Below are positions 8,094 through 15,772 of a stretch of DNA of 64,000 bases, piece by piece. Made by a program: the position numbers and the translations under genes. How positions within the stretch are numbered: the stretch's first letter is position 1; each line of letters opens with the position of its first letter. This DNA is from CBDCDJ01 sp965215355 (lineage in GTDB: Bacteria; Deinococcota; Deinococci; Deinococcales; Trueperaceae). Location of the stretch: assembly GCA_965215355.1 (NCBI GenBank), contig CBDCDJ010000007.1, positions 3,720,001 to 3,784,000 on the forward strand, read 5' to 3'. Below the pieces are notes generated by a model that saw only the letters and a list, made by a program, of their open reading frames with translations, searched no databases and was not told the origin of the DNA.

Positions 8094-8519
8094 TTAGTTA
8101 TGGGGCAGGGCGCGAACCGCGTCGCCCATCTCGGTGTAGGTAAACGCCCACAGCGTCATCACGCCGAGCACGAAGACAATTCCCGCCACGCTGTAGAGCA
8201 CGGTCTTGGCCCAAAAGCGCCTCGAGGGGTTCTGGAAGTAGTCCTCGACGCTGTAGCGCAGCCCGTTGGTGCCGTGGAGCAGCGCGAAACCGAGCAAAAA
8301 CGAGTCGTAGACCTTGACCCAGCCCTTGGAAAAGCGCGTCGCCACATAGTTGTAGTCGATGGCGGCGGCGTTGATCTGGATGTTGTTGAACCACAGGTGG
8401 CCGAACACCAGAAACACCAGCGCCAAACCCGACACTCGCATGAACACCCACCAGGCGAGTTCGGTGTTGGTCGCGTAAATCCCACGAGCCTGACTCAGAC
8501 TTTTAGCCTTGAGAGCCAT
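8094..8519 (-). CDS. sdhD: Succinate dehydrogenase membrane anchor subunit
   Basis: A 141-residue protein with three predicted membrane helices, around LALVFLVFGHLWFNNI, YDSFLLGFALLHGTNGLRY and VLYSVAGIVFVLGVMTLWAF. The second gene of the sdh operon; its partner anchor sdhC ends one base upstream. Histidines in the first and second helices (FGHLW, ALLHG) are candidate haem or quinone-site residues as in other SdhC/D pairs. The assignment to sdhD rather than sdhC follows gene order. It anchors SdhAB to the cytoplasmic membrane and helps form the quinone site. Confidence 0.9.
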   Translation of the reverse strand: MALKAKSLSQARGIYATNTELAWWVFMRVSGLALVFLVFGHLWFNNIQINAAAIDYNYVATRFSKGWVKVYDSFLLGFALLHGTNGLRYSVEDYFQNPSRRFWAKTVLYSVAGIVFVLGVMTLWAFTYTEMGDAVRALPHN

Positions 8520-8879
8520 TTAAGCGCCTCCAAAAATCTCGGGTAGAATCTTCCACAGCACCGGCACACCGATGACGGCCGTGATGCCGATGACGCCGTA
8601 CCACAGCACCCGCTGGAACTTGACCGCCCAGGACGTAAAGTCCATCAAGATGATGCGCAAGCCGTTGAACGCATGGTACACGACGCCGGCAATAACCAAA
8701 ACCAGCCCGATGCGAAACGGCCACTGGTGGTAAAACGCCAAAAACGCGTTGAACGGACCCTCGGGGCCGTACATCACCAGGCTGATGTCAATGACGTGCA
8801 AAAACAAAAAGAGTGCCAGCGCCACGCCCGACAAGCGGTGGAGCACGAAGGCCCACTGGCCTTCACGACCTCTGTACAT
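8520..8879 (-). CDS. sdhC: Succinate dehydrogenase cytochrome b556 subunit
   Basis: A 119-residue membrane protein opening the sdh operon. HRLSGVALALFLFLHVIDI is the classic SdhC first helix with the conserved HR-SG start and an inner histidine. A second helix (IGLVLVIAGVVYHAFNGLRI) holds the expected haem-ligand histidine, and a third hydrophobic segment follows. The ATG is preceded by GGAGG at proper distance. Upstream, a 13-bp palindrome (8901-8913) and a -10-like TAGAAT (8930-8935, minus strand) form the likely operon promoter region. Confidence 0.93.
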   Translation of the reverse strand: MYRGREGQWAFVLHRLSGVALALFLFLHVIDISLVMYGPEGPFNAFLAFYHQWPFRIGLVLVIAGVVYHAFNGLRIILMDFTSWAVKFQRVLWYGVIGITAVIGVPVLWKILPEIFGGA

Positions 8880-8900
8880 AGAGACCTCCTAAGAAGCTAA

Positions 8901-8935
8901 AACCTGACAGGTTCCGCATTTCACAGACGATTCTA
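8901..8935 (-). promoter_or_regulatory. Putative sdh promoter with palindromic operator
   Basis: On the minus strand TAGAAT (plus 8930-8935) is a good -10 box about 50 bases before sdhC. Between it and the ribosome-binding site lies AACCTGACAGGTT (8901-8913), a perfect palindrome around one central base, suited to a dimeric repressor. No clear -35 box was found. The regulator is unknown. Confidence 0.45.
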
Positions 8936-9095
8936 GCACCCCGCAAAAGGCTTTTTAGTGTCGCAGTGCAGGCTTTAGAGGGATTTGCGTAGAGGTTCGC
9001 GGCGCGCTGGACGGAGTGGGGTTTTTTGGTTTGTGCTCGTCTTTGAAGAGGCGCGTGGCGGCGTTTTTGGTGACAGCTCGAGTAGCTGCCTGCGG

Positions 9096-9101
9096 TATCA
9101 T
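9096..9101 (+). promoter_or_regulatory. Leaderless -10 box before the kynU leader ORF
   Basis: TATCAT ends seven bases before the ATG at 9109. This matches the leaderless spacing seen at many starts in the window and would place transcription initiation at the leader ORF rather than at kynU itself. Confidence 0.5.
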
Positions 9102-9108
9102 GGCCGCC

Positions 9109-9162
9109 ATGATAAGCCCTGTTGAACCCTCCCCGAACCTGCCCGGAGCGGCCCCGCGATGA
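9109..9162 (+). CDS. Possible 17-residue leader peptide coupled to kynU
   Basis: A short ORF (MISPVEPSPNLPGAAPR) starts seven bases after a TATCAT -10 box and ends in an ATGA overlap with the kynU start codon. The arrangement suggests a leaderless transcript whose first translated product is this peptide, with kynU translated by reinitiation, because no purine-rich ribosome-binding site precedes kynU. It has five prolines and no tryptophan, so classical Trp attenuation is not indicated. It may also be only the 5' part of a misread start region. Low to moderate confidence. Confidence 0.4.
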   Translation: MISPVEPSPNLPGAAPR

Positions 9163-10343
9163 AACGGGACGCTTTTGTGCTGCCCAAGGGCATCTACCTG
9201 GACGGCAACTCGCTCGGCCCCTTGAGCCACGCGGCGCAAGCGGCTGTCGAGCGCCGTCTGAAACAGTGGCAGTACAAGGCGGTGAACGCCTGGGACGAGT
9301 GGTTCGAACTCGCCGAGCGTCTTTCGCCCGCCCTCGCTCGTCTCGTAGGGGCGCAACCGAACGAGGTCATCACGACCGGGAGCATCACGTCGAACCTCCA
9401 CGCGCTGCTCGCCACCTTTTATAAACCCGAAGGGGTGCGCCGGAACATCTTAGCGACCGCCCTCGACTTTCCCAGCGACCTCTACGCGCTGAAAGCCTGG
9501 ACCGAGCGCTACGGCGGCGACCTCAAGCTCATCCCGTCCCGCGACGGCCACACCCTGCACCCCGACGACGTGTGGGCCGCGCTCGGCGGCGGCGTGACGC
9601 TGGCCGTGCTGCCCACGGTGCTGTACCGGAGCGGGCAACTCCTGGACGTCGCCACCGTCACCCGGCAGGCGCACGAGCGCGGCGTGACCGTCGGCTGGGA
9701 CGCGGCGCACTCCGTCGGCGCGCTACCGCACGCTTTTCACGACGACGACGTCGATTTTGCGGTCTGGTGTACCTATAAGTACCTGAACGCCGGCCCCGGC
9801 GCGCCGGGTGGCCTGTTCGTGCACGAACAACACTTCGACAAAACGCCGGGCCTGCCGGGCTGGTGGGGTCACGAAAAAACGACGCAGTTCGACATGAATC
9901 CCGACTTCACCCCCGCCGCGGGCGCGGGCGCGTACCAAATCAGCACGCCGAGCGTTTTGGCGCTGGCAGGCCTCGAGGGCGCGTTAGCCGTTTTCGAAGA
10001 AGTCACCATCCAAGAGGTGCGGGCGCGCTCCGTAGAGTTGACCGAGTACCTGATACGCCTGGCCGACGAACACCTGCCCGAGATGACCCTGCGGACGCCC
10101 CGCGACCCGAACGAGCGGGGCGGTCACGTGGTGCTCGAGCACGAGGACGCCAAACACTTGAGCCTCGCCCTCCGCGAACGAGATATCATCCCGGACTACC
10201 GCCAACCCGACCTGCTCCGCCTCGCTCCCGTCGCGCTTTACAACACCGAAGCGGAACTGGTGACGACCGTGGAAACCCTACGAGAATTGCTGGACACAGG
10301 CGCGTATAAGGAAAGAAGTCAAGAGGTGAGCAAAGTAACTTAA
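9159..10343 (+). CDS. kynU: Kynureninase
   Basis: A 394-residue PLP enzyme that hydrolyses kynurenine to anthranilate and alanine in tryptophan breakdown. Family blocks present are YLDGNSLGPLS near the N terminus, ITTGSITSNLHALL, VGWDAAHSVGALPH with the cofactor aspartate, and CTYKYLNAGPGAPGG in which Lys207 should carry PLP. The C-terminal substrate block includes PDYRQPDLLRLAPVALYNT. No other kyn genes lie next to it. The start overlaps the stop of a 17-residue leader ORF (ATGA). The N terminus is short compared with many homologues, but the conserved FVLPxGIYLDGN block is complete. It is divergent from sdh. Confidence 0.93.
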   Translation: MKRDAFVLPKGIYLDGNSLGPLSHAAQAAVERRLKQWQYKAVNAWDEWFELAERLSPALARLVGAQPNEVITTGSITSNLHALLATFYKPEGVRRNILATALDFPSDLYALKAWTERYGGDLKLIPSRDGHTLHPDDVWAALGGGVTLAVLPTVLYRSGQLLDVATVTRQAHERGVTVGWDAAHSVGALPHAFHDDDVDFAVWCTYKYLNAGPGAPGGLFVHEQHFDKTPGLPGWWGHEKTTQFDMNPDFTPAAGAGAYQISTPSVLALAGLEGALAVFEEVTIQEVRARSVELTEYLIRLADEHLPEMTLRTPRDPNERGGHVVLEHEDAKHLSLALRERDIIPDYRQPDLLRLAPVALYNTEAELVTTVETLRELLDTGAYKERSQEVSKVT

Positions 10344-10447
10344 ACGGCTTTTGACCTTAGTTCCCCTTCCGCTCTCCTTTTGGGCTACCGTCTCTAAACA
10401 AGCAGGTAAATAGGTCGTCCTGAACGTACTTTTCCGGCGCACCGCAA

Positions 10448-10468
10448 GGGCGGGTTTCAAACCCGCCC
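10448..10468. repeat. GC-rich perfect palindrome between convergent genes
   Basis: GGGCGGGTTT-C-AAACCCGCCC forms a 10-bp stem with a one-base centre. It lies between convergent kynU and the YdcF-like gene, so it can terminate both transcripts. The flanking words (CGCAAGGGCGGG, CCCCTACCAC) resemble widely dispersed palindromic repeats in other bacterial genomes, so it may be a mobile repeat reused as a terminator. Confidence 0.6.
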
Positions 10469-10495
10469 CTACCACAAATGGAAGATGTAAAACGA

Positions 10496-11293
10496 CTACG
10501 ACCCGAACCGCTCCGGCAGCAGCTCCTGAGTACGCCCGAGCACCCGGTAAACAATCAGTGCGCCCCACTCGCGCGCGATTTTATTCAAGTCCCCTAGCCG
10601 ACCGATAACATCTAGCGAAGGGTCGAAGCTGACGCGGCCTTTGCTTTGATAATCGACTGGGTAGGGCAGAAGCGTCCAGCCCTGCGCCTGAAAGGTGAGC
10701 AGCGCCCGCGGCATGTGCCAAGCGCTCGTGACCAGCAGCCAGGTTTCGCCCCGCTGCGGCTGCGCGCGCTGCAAGCTCAGCAGCGCTTCTTCATAGGTGC
10801 TGCGCGCCTGGTACAGGTAGTGAATCTTGCGTTTCTCGAAAGCGGGGCTGGCAAAAAAGGTCTTGGCCGTTCCCGCCGCCTGGAACTCTTCGGGAATGTA
10901 CCTGCTGACCAGGCCGGTCAGGATGAGCTTCGCGTCGGGATAGCGCTCGGCGAGGGCGGCGGCCGCCATCATGCGTTCGCCCGCACTGTTCGTGTTGAGT
11001 TGACCCCAAGCTTGGCTCGTTCGCCAGTCGACCGAGCCGCCCAACACGACGACGCCGTCGACCCGCTCGGGCAACGGATTCGGCGCAAAGACGCGGGTCT
11101 CGAGCGGTTGCGCCAACAGGTCGGTCACGGGCAACAGCGCGGGCAACAGCGCCAGCAGCAGCCCGAGCCCCACCAGGCGCCGCCCGAACGCGTGCCAACG
11201 CAAGCTCAGCGCCAAGAAACCTGCGAGCAGCAGCAGCACAACGAAGTTCCCCGGCGTGAGCAGGGACCAAAGGGTGTCGGTGGGCGTCAGCAC
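10496..11293 (-). CDS. YdcF/ElyC/SanA-family (DUF218) envelope protein
   Basis: A 265-residue protein with two N-terminal membrane helices (FVVLLLLAGFLALSL and LVGLGLLLALLPALLPV), then a DUF218 domain starting GVVVLGGSVDWRTS. Further family blocks are GERMMAAAALAERYPDAKLILTG, STYEEALLSL and LLVTSAWHMPRALLTFQAQG. E. coli relatives SanA and ElyC act in envelope barrier and peptidoglycan physiology; the exact reaction is unknown. The GTG start at 11293 is supported by TATCGT ending seven bases upstream (11301-11306). The soluble domain is probably extracytoplasmic. It lies divergently from degV. Confidence 0.85.
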   Translation of the reverse strand: MLTPTDTLWSLLTPGNFVVLLLLAGFLALSLRWHAFGRRLVGLGLLLALLPALLPVTDLLAQPLETRVFAPNPLPERVDGVVVLGGSVDWRTSQAWGQLNTNSAGERMMAAAALAERYPDAKLILTGLVSRYIPEEFQAAGTAKTFFASPAFEKRKIHYLYQARSTYEEALLSLQRAQPQRGETWLLVTSAWHMPRALLTFQAQGWTLLPYPVDYQSKGRVSFDPSLDVIGRLGDLNKIAREWGALIVYRVLGRTQELLPERFGS

Positions 11294-11300
11294 AAACGCT

Positions 11301-11306
11301 ACGATA
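11301..11306 (-). promoter_or_regulatory. Leaderless -10 box of the YdcF-like gene
   Basis: On the minus strand TATCGT ends seven bases before the GTG start at 11293, the recurring leaderless spacing in this window. Confidence 0.45.
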
Positions 11307-11426
11307 ACGCGAAAAGGTTGTTGGTACCTGTGCCATTTCTCTTACTCGAGCGCTTTCTCACGTATACTTGGGAAACCCGTGCGTGAGGCGTTGGTCCGAC
11401 CTCGACCTTCATACATAAGGAGAAAC

Positions 11427-12284
11427 ATGAACCTTGCCATCGTCACCGACTCGACCTGTGACTTGAAAGAAGCCGAACTCGCCGCCCTGAACGTGCAGCG
11501 CGTGCCGCTGTACGTCAACTTCAAAAACGAAGTCTTCAAAGACTGGGTAGAAATCAACCCCGCCGACATCGTCAAAGGGGTCGCCGAGGGCGCGGCGCTG
11601 CCCTCGACGAGCCAGCCGAGCCCACAGGACTTCGAAAACGCCTTTCAAGCCGCCGTGTCCCGAGGGGCTGAGCAGATTTTGTGCCTCACCATCAGCGGCG
11701 AACTGTCCGGCACGGTGCAGTCGGCGAACCTTGCTAAGGCGGAGGTCGACGTGCCGGTGACGGTCTTCGACAGCCGTGCGGCGAGCGTCGGGCTGGGCGA
11801 CATGGTCAAAGAGGCGGCGCGGCGGCGGGACGCGGGTGCAAGCATGGACGAGATCGTGCGGGCCTTAGAGCACATCCGCGACACCAACTTTATCCTGTTC
11901 ACCGTCGCCACCTTAGACTTTTTGCAAAAAAACGGCCGCATCGGCGGGGCGCAGGCGCTGCTCGGGGGTTTGCTCAACATCAAGCCGCTGCTGACCGTCG
12001 AGGGCGGCAAGGTCGAGCCGGCGGGCCGGGTGCGCGGCACCAAACGGGCCATCAAAGAACTCGTCGACCGAACCGTCGGCTACGCTGAGGAGCACAACGG
12101 CGACCTCAAAATCAGCTTTTTACACATCCAGGACGAGGCGGCGGCGCAAACGCTGCAGCGCGCGGTGCAAGACGCGGGCGTGGTGTTCGAAAACGGCGGC
12201 GTCTACGAAATCGGCGCGGTCATCGCCACCCACGTGGGGCCGGGCACGTTTGGAATGTACATGCACACCAAGCCGCAGGTTTGA
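11427..12284 (+). CDS. DegV family fatty-acid-binding protein
   Basis: A 285-residue DegV protein beginning MNLAIVTDSTCDL with the conserved DSTCDL block. Other family blocks are TSQPSPQDFENAF, ILCLTISGELSGTVQSA, VFDSRAASVGLG and the G-rich FLQKNGRIGGAQALLGGLLNIKP split across the middle. DegV/FakB proteins bind fatty acids and present them to a FakA kinase for phospholipid synthesis; no FakA is seen here. The ATG is chosen because AAGGAG lies just upstream and a TATACT -10 box is at 11363-11368. The next gene, a Nudix hydrolase, follows closely on the same strand. Confidence 0.93.
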   Translation: MNLAIVTDSTCDLKEAELAALNVQRVPLYVNFKNEVFKDWVEINPADIVKGVAEGAALPSTSQPSPQDFENAFQAAVSRGAEQILCLTISGELSGTVQSANLAKAEVDVPVTVFDSRAASVGLGDMVKEAARRRDAGASMDEIVRALEHIRDTNFILFTVATLDFLQKNGRIGGAQALLGGLLNIKPLLTVEGGKVEPAGRVRGTKRAIKELVDRTVGYAEEHNGDLKISFLHIQDEAAAQTLQRAVQDAGVVFENGGVYEIGAVIATHVGPGTFGMYMHTKPQV

Positions 12285-12294
12285 GCGAGCCGGT

Positions 12295-12711
12295 TTGAGT
12301 AGGGTCGAGTCGGACGGCACGCAGTTGTTCGTCGTCGCGGTCGCGGCCATCGTCATCCGAGAGGGCAAAGTGCTCACCATGCGCCGCGCCGCGAGCAAAG
12401 ACGCAGGGGCGGGTCTGTGGGAAACGCTTTCCGGCCGCCTGGACGTGGGCGAAGACCCGCTGGCGGCGGTGAAGCGAGAAATCACGGAGGAGTGCGGGCT
12501 GGAGGTCGTGCTCGAGCCGCGGCCCCTTACGGTTTACACGGCTGAGCGCAAAGGCTTGCCGATGGTCGTCGTCGTTTACCGGGCGCGCTACGTCTCAGGC
12601 GAGGTCGTCATGAGCGATGAGCACGATAATTACGCTTGGCTCAGCCCGGCGGAGTTTGCGGCGCGGAGTTCGCTCCACAAGCTGGTCGAGGCGGTTGCGG
12701 GGGCAGTTTGA
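12295..12711 (+). CDS. Nudix hydrolase
   Basis: About 138 residues with a complete Nudix box: GRLDVGEDPLAAVKREITEE continuing into CGL, matching Gx5Ex7REUxEExGU. Nudix enzymes hydrolyse nucleoside diphosphates linked to another moiety with magnesium bound by the REUxEE glutamates. Substrate cannot be told from sequence. The start is uncertain: TTG at 12295 gives a ten-base gap after degV, while an in-frame ATG at 12250 would overlap degV by 35 bases. The fold begins around QLFVVAVAAIVIREG, so either start leaves it intact. Probably co-transcribed with degV. Confidence 0.85.
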   Translation: MSRVESDGTQLFVVAVAAIVIREGKVLTMRRAASKDAGAGLWETLSGRLDVGEDPLAAVKREITEECGLEVVLEPRPLTVYTAERKGLPMVVVVYRARYVSGEVVMSDEHDNYAWLSPAEFAARSSLHKLVEAVAGAV

Positions 12712-12719
12712 GATTCGCC

Positions 12720-13541
12720 TCATCTCTCATTTTCTGTCTGAGCGCTTTCGTCAAACCTGAACTGCAACTCAGCACCGACCCCCGGCCGCCCGAACGCCTC
12801 CCAAGCACTGCCGCCGCGCAAAAACAGTTCCATAAAACGCACCTCGCCCTGCGAGGTCGTCCAGCCGCTGCTGCCTTTCGAAAAAGCCAGCTCGCCCTGC
12901 GGCACCGCGAAGCTGCCGTCCGTGCAGACGGCGTGACGTTCGACCCCGTTCAAGGTGATTTGAAGACGTGTTCCGGGCGGGTGCGTCCCAAACCGACACG
13001 TCGTCTTGAGGTTGCCGAAGCCGTCGATATAGGCGAGGCTGCTTTCGGGAACGTCGGGAACCTGCTCCGGCTGCACAGCTTCGGCCAGCGCGCCGTCCTC
13101 ACCCCGGACGACCGCCGCGAAAGCCTGGGGAAACAGGTCGCGTGAACGAAACTGCGAGCCCGCCGAGGGCACGTTCACAAAGCGCAACTCGCTCGCTGTG
13201 TCTTTCAAGGTGTCTTTCAAGAACGAAAACGCGTGGCCCGCGTTGACCCCGACGATTTTCACGCCGTTCGGCAACCGAGCGTAGACGAGGCGTTCGCCGG
13301 CGTTGTCGGCTCGAGGGGCGCGGTCGTCGCGGCGCGGCGCGACGTTGTGAAAAAGAAGCGTGCCGGGCGGCGCTTCGTTCAGGCCGAGTTGTGCCGCGCA
13401 AAACCCGGCCGCCAGCGTCGCGAAAGGGGGCACGGCGGTGAAGACGAATTCGGCCTCGGGCAAAAACAGCTTGAGGCGTTGCGCGACCTCGGCAAAGGCG
13501 AGGTCGTTTACGCCGTAGTCGGCGATGAGGTGAAGCAGCAT
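12720..13541 (-). CDS. S-adenosylmethionine hydrolase / adenosyltransferase family protein (DUF62)
   Basis: A 273-residue protein of the SAM hydroxide adenosyltransferase family, which splits S-adenosylmethionine into adenosine and methionine. Indicators are the N-terminal IADYGVNDLAFAEV (matching TDFG.xD in the family), VPPFATLAAGFCAAQ, a central substrate-loop region and the C-terminal SLAYIDGFGNLKTTCRFG, equivalent to the DxFGN block. The N-terminal aspartate block and the GN block are divergent from the fluorinase-like consensus, so specificity is open. It lies 27 bases downstream of guaD on the same strand, with GGGGAG before its ATG. A purine-salvage operon with guaD is plausible. Confidence 0.78.
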   Translation of the reverse strand: MLLHLIADYGVNDLAFAEVAQRLKLFLPEAEFVFTAVPPFATLAAGFCAAQLGLNEAPPGTLLFHNVAPRRDDRAPRADNAGERLVYARLPNGVKIVGVNAGHAFSFLKDTLKDTASELRFVNVPSAGSQFRSRDLFPQAFAAVVRGEDGALAEAVQPEQVPDVPESSLAYIDGFGNLKTTCRFGTHPPGTRLQITLNGVERHAVCTDGSFAVPQGELAFSKGSSGWTTSQGEVRFMELFLRGGSAWEAFGRPGVGAELQFRFDESAQTENER

Positions 13542-13568
13542 AAAACTCCCCGGAGCGCGGTAGCGCAG

Positions 13569-14870
13569 CTAAAGCTTAACAGACTGCAACACCGAACTCC
13601 CGCCGACGAACACGTTCACGATGGACTCTTCTCGAGCCAGCGTAAACACCGCGGCGAGCGCCGCCTCGGGCGTGGGGCTGCTTTTCAAGGTGACCTCCAA
13701 GGTGCTGCCCGGTGGAGGTTTGACCAACACGAAGTCCGCCTGTTTGCCGGGGGTGAGGTCGCCTATTTCGTCGTCCAGGCGCAGCGCCCGCGCCCCCGCC
13801 AACGTTGCCAAATACAGCAGGTGCGCCGAGGTGAGGGGGTAGCCGTCCTCGTGGAGCATCTGCACCTGGTAGGCCATCAAGCCTTCTTTGAACAGGCTGA
13901 AGCCGGTGCCGCCGCCCACGTCCGAGCCGAGGGCGAACCTCACGTCGTAGCGCAGGTGCCGCCGCAACGGGAACAAGCCGCTGCCGATAAACATGTTGCT
14001 GCTCGGGCAGTGGGCCACACTTGCGCCTACCTCGCCCAAGCGCGCCAACTCGCGGTCGTACACGTGGACGTTGTGCGCGAACACCGAGCGCGGGGTGACG
14101 AGGCCGTGGCGTTCGTAGGTTTCCAGGTAATCCCGCGCAGGTTCGAACAGCTTCAGCACCGCGCTGACCTCTTCGGTCTGTTCGTTCAAGTGCGTGGTGA
14201 AAAACAGGTCGGGGGTTTCTGCCAACAGCTTGCCACAGACTTCCAACAGCGCGTCGGTCGCGGAGATTGAAAAGCGCGGCGTGACCGCGTAGCGCAACCG
14301 CCCGCGCCCGTGCCAGGCATGAATGAGTTCGCGGCTTTCCCGGTACGCCCGCTCAGGCGTGGTGTGGAGCGCCGCGCTCAAACCCCGGTCACCGAGCACG
14401 AGGCCCGAGGTGACGCGCAAACCGCTTTTTTCGGCCTCCTCAAAAAAAGCCTCCGTCGCCGCTTTGAAATGCGCGCCGAAGACGAGTGCGGTGGTGGTCC
14501 CGTTGAGCGCGAGCTGTCGCAAAAAAATCTGCGCTTGGGCTCGAGCGTACTCGGGGTCGGCAAAGCGAGCCTCTTCGGGCAGGGTGCGCGTTTCCAACCA
14601 CTCGAGCAGCCGCAAGCCCATCGCGCCGATGACCGGAATTTGCGGGTAGTGGACGTGGGTGTCGATAAAACCGGGAAAGAGAAAAGCGTCCCGGTGGTCT
14701 ACGGTCTCGGCGTCGGGATATTCCGGGGTGAGGTCGCCGTAGTTACCGACCGCCAGAATTTTTTCCCTTTTGACGACGAGCGCGCCGTCTTCGAAATGCT
14801 CGAGCGCGTCCTCGTCACGAAACGGGTTGCGGGGCGTGTGGAAAATCTGGGCGCGGTAGAGTTTGGGCAT
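13569..14870 (-). CDS. guaD: Guanine deaminase
   Basis: A 433-residue amidohydrolase converting guanine to xanthine. The zinc-binding entrance PGFIDTHVHYPQ is typical of GuaD, followed by LNGTTTALVFG, the TTHLNEQ histidine block, VFAHNVHVYDREL and the diagnostic HCPSSNMFIGSGLFPLR, then FALGSDVGGGTGFSLF with the catalytic aspartate. Length is normal. It is followed on the same strand by the SAM-hydrolase-like gene, which suggests joint purine or adenosine metabolism. A TAAAAT -10-like box lies on the minus strand about 11 bases before the ATG. Confidence 0.95.
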   Translation of the reverse strand: MPKLYRAQIFHTPRNPFRDEDALEHFEDGALVVKREKILAVGNYGDLTPEYPDAETVDHRDAFLFPGFIDTHVHYPQIPVIGAMGLRLLEWLETRTLPEEARFADPEYARAQAQIFLRQLALNGTTTALVFGAHFKAATEAFFEEAEKSGLRVTSGLVLGDRGLSAALHTTPERAYRESRELIHAWHGRGRLRYAVTPRFSISATDALLEVCGKLLAETPDLFFTTHLNEQTEEVSAVLKLFEPARDYLETYERHGLVTPRSVFAHNVHVYDRELARLGEVGASVAHCPSSNMFIGSGLFPLRRHLRYDVRFALGSDVGGGTGFSLFKEGLMAYQVQMLHEDGYPLTSAHLLYLATLAGARALRLDDEIGDLTPGKQADFVLVKPPPGSTLEVTLKSSPTPEAALAAVFTLAREESIVNVFVGGSSVLQSVKL

Positions 14871-14970
14871 GGCGTGTCAGCATTTTACGGCATGAGGGGT
14901 GAGGACCGAAGCCCGAGTGAAAAGTACCGAGTGAGTCGTTTACAGTCGGCTCGAGGTTTGCACCGGCACG

Positions 14971-14998
14971 AACCCGCAGTCGTCAGCGGGTTTCTTTT
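14971..14998. terminator. Stem-loop with T-run after the ABC/SDR operon
   Basis: AACCCGC (14971-14977) pairs with GCGGGTT (14986-14992) around an eight-base loop, and TTCTTTT follows on the plus strand. It sits just past the SDR stop codon on the minus strand. The T-run is on the plus-strand side, so direction is ambiguous; it may end minus-strand operon transcripts or act on antisense transcription toward it. Confidence 0.5.
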
Positions 14999-15013
14999 AG
15001 GCGAAGGCCAACT

Positions 15014-15772
15014 TCACTGCACCGTCCAACCTCCGTCGAGCTTAATCGTGTCGCCCGTAATCATTGCCGCGCCGCTGGAAACGAGGAACAACACAGTTGC
15101 TGCCACCTCGTCGGTCTCACCGAAACGGCCCACGGGGATGCGCTCGAGCATCTTTTGTTTGGCCTCCGGCGTGGGAAAGGCCATTTCGGCCATCGGCGTG
15201 TTGACCACGGTGGGGGCGACGCAGTTCACCGTGACGCCGCGCGGTGCCCACTCGAGCGCCAGCACCTTGCTGAGCATTTCCACCGCGCCCTTGCTGGCGC
15301 AGTAGGCGGCGTGGTCTTCTAAGGCGACGAGCCCGGCCTGTGACGAGATGTTGACGACGCGGCCCCAGCCTTGCGTAAGCATCGGCTTTACTAGGGCTTG
15401 CGACAGGAAAAAGAGCGCTTTGGTATTCACCGCAAAGGTGTGGTCCCAGCTCGCTTCGCGGGTCTCGAGCGCGCTCTCGGGGTGGCTGACCCCGGCGTTG
15501 TTGACGAGGATGTCGATGACCGGCCAGGTGGCAAGGGCGCGCTCGGTGACCCTGACGACCTCGGCGTGTTGGGACAAGTCGGCCTCGAGCCTCAAGCAAT
15601 CACGCCCCGAGGCCCGAATCTCTTTTTCCAGCGTCTCCAACTCCGGCCCGCTCCGGGCGACGACGGCTACGTCGACGCCGCTTTTCGCCAACGCTACGGC
15701 GATGGCTCGCCCGATGCCTTTGCTGGCACCCGTGACGAGCGCTTTTTTGGTTTTTGAACTCTCCCCGCTCAC
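15014..15772 (-). CDS. Short-chain dehydrogenase/reductase
   Basis: A 252-residue classical SDR. It has the TGASKGIGRAIA cofactor loop (TGxxxGxG), DILVNNAGVSHPE (NNAG), the catalytic triad in VVNISSQ (Ser), YCASK (Tyr-x-x-x-Lys), and the closing GDTIKLDGGWTVQ typical of 3-ketoacyl-ACP reductase-like or polyol dehydrogenase SDRs. It is the last gene of the uptake operon and starts with a GTG overlapping the upstream dehydrogenase stop (GTGA). The context suggests oxidation or reduction of an imported sugar, polyol or derived acid; the substrate is not determined. Confidence 0.9.
   Translation of the reverse strand: MSGESSKTKKALVTGASKGIGRAIAVALAKSGVDVAVVARSGPELETLEKEIRASGRDCLRLEADLSQHAEVVRVTERALATWPVIDILVNNAGVSHPESALETREASWDHTFAVNTKALFFLSQALVKPMLTQGWGRVVNISSQAGLVALEDHAAYCASKGAVEMLSKVLALEWAPRGVTVNCVAPTVVNTPMAEMAFPTPEAKQKMLERIPVGRFGETDEVAATVLFLVSSGAAMITGDTIKLDGGWTVQ

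Noticed and set aside
7344..8546. 400-codon open frame on the plus strand opposite sdhA and sdhD
   Set aside because: It is an antisense shadow of well-supported sdh genes; its translation is Arg/His/Val-rich with no domain.
9109..9162. Tryptophan-type attenuator before kynU
   Set aside because: The leader peptide has no Trp codon and no alternative terminator/antiterminator stems were seen.
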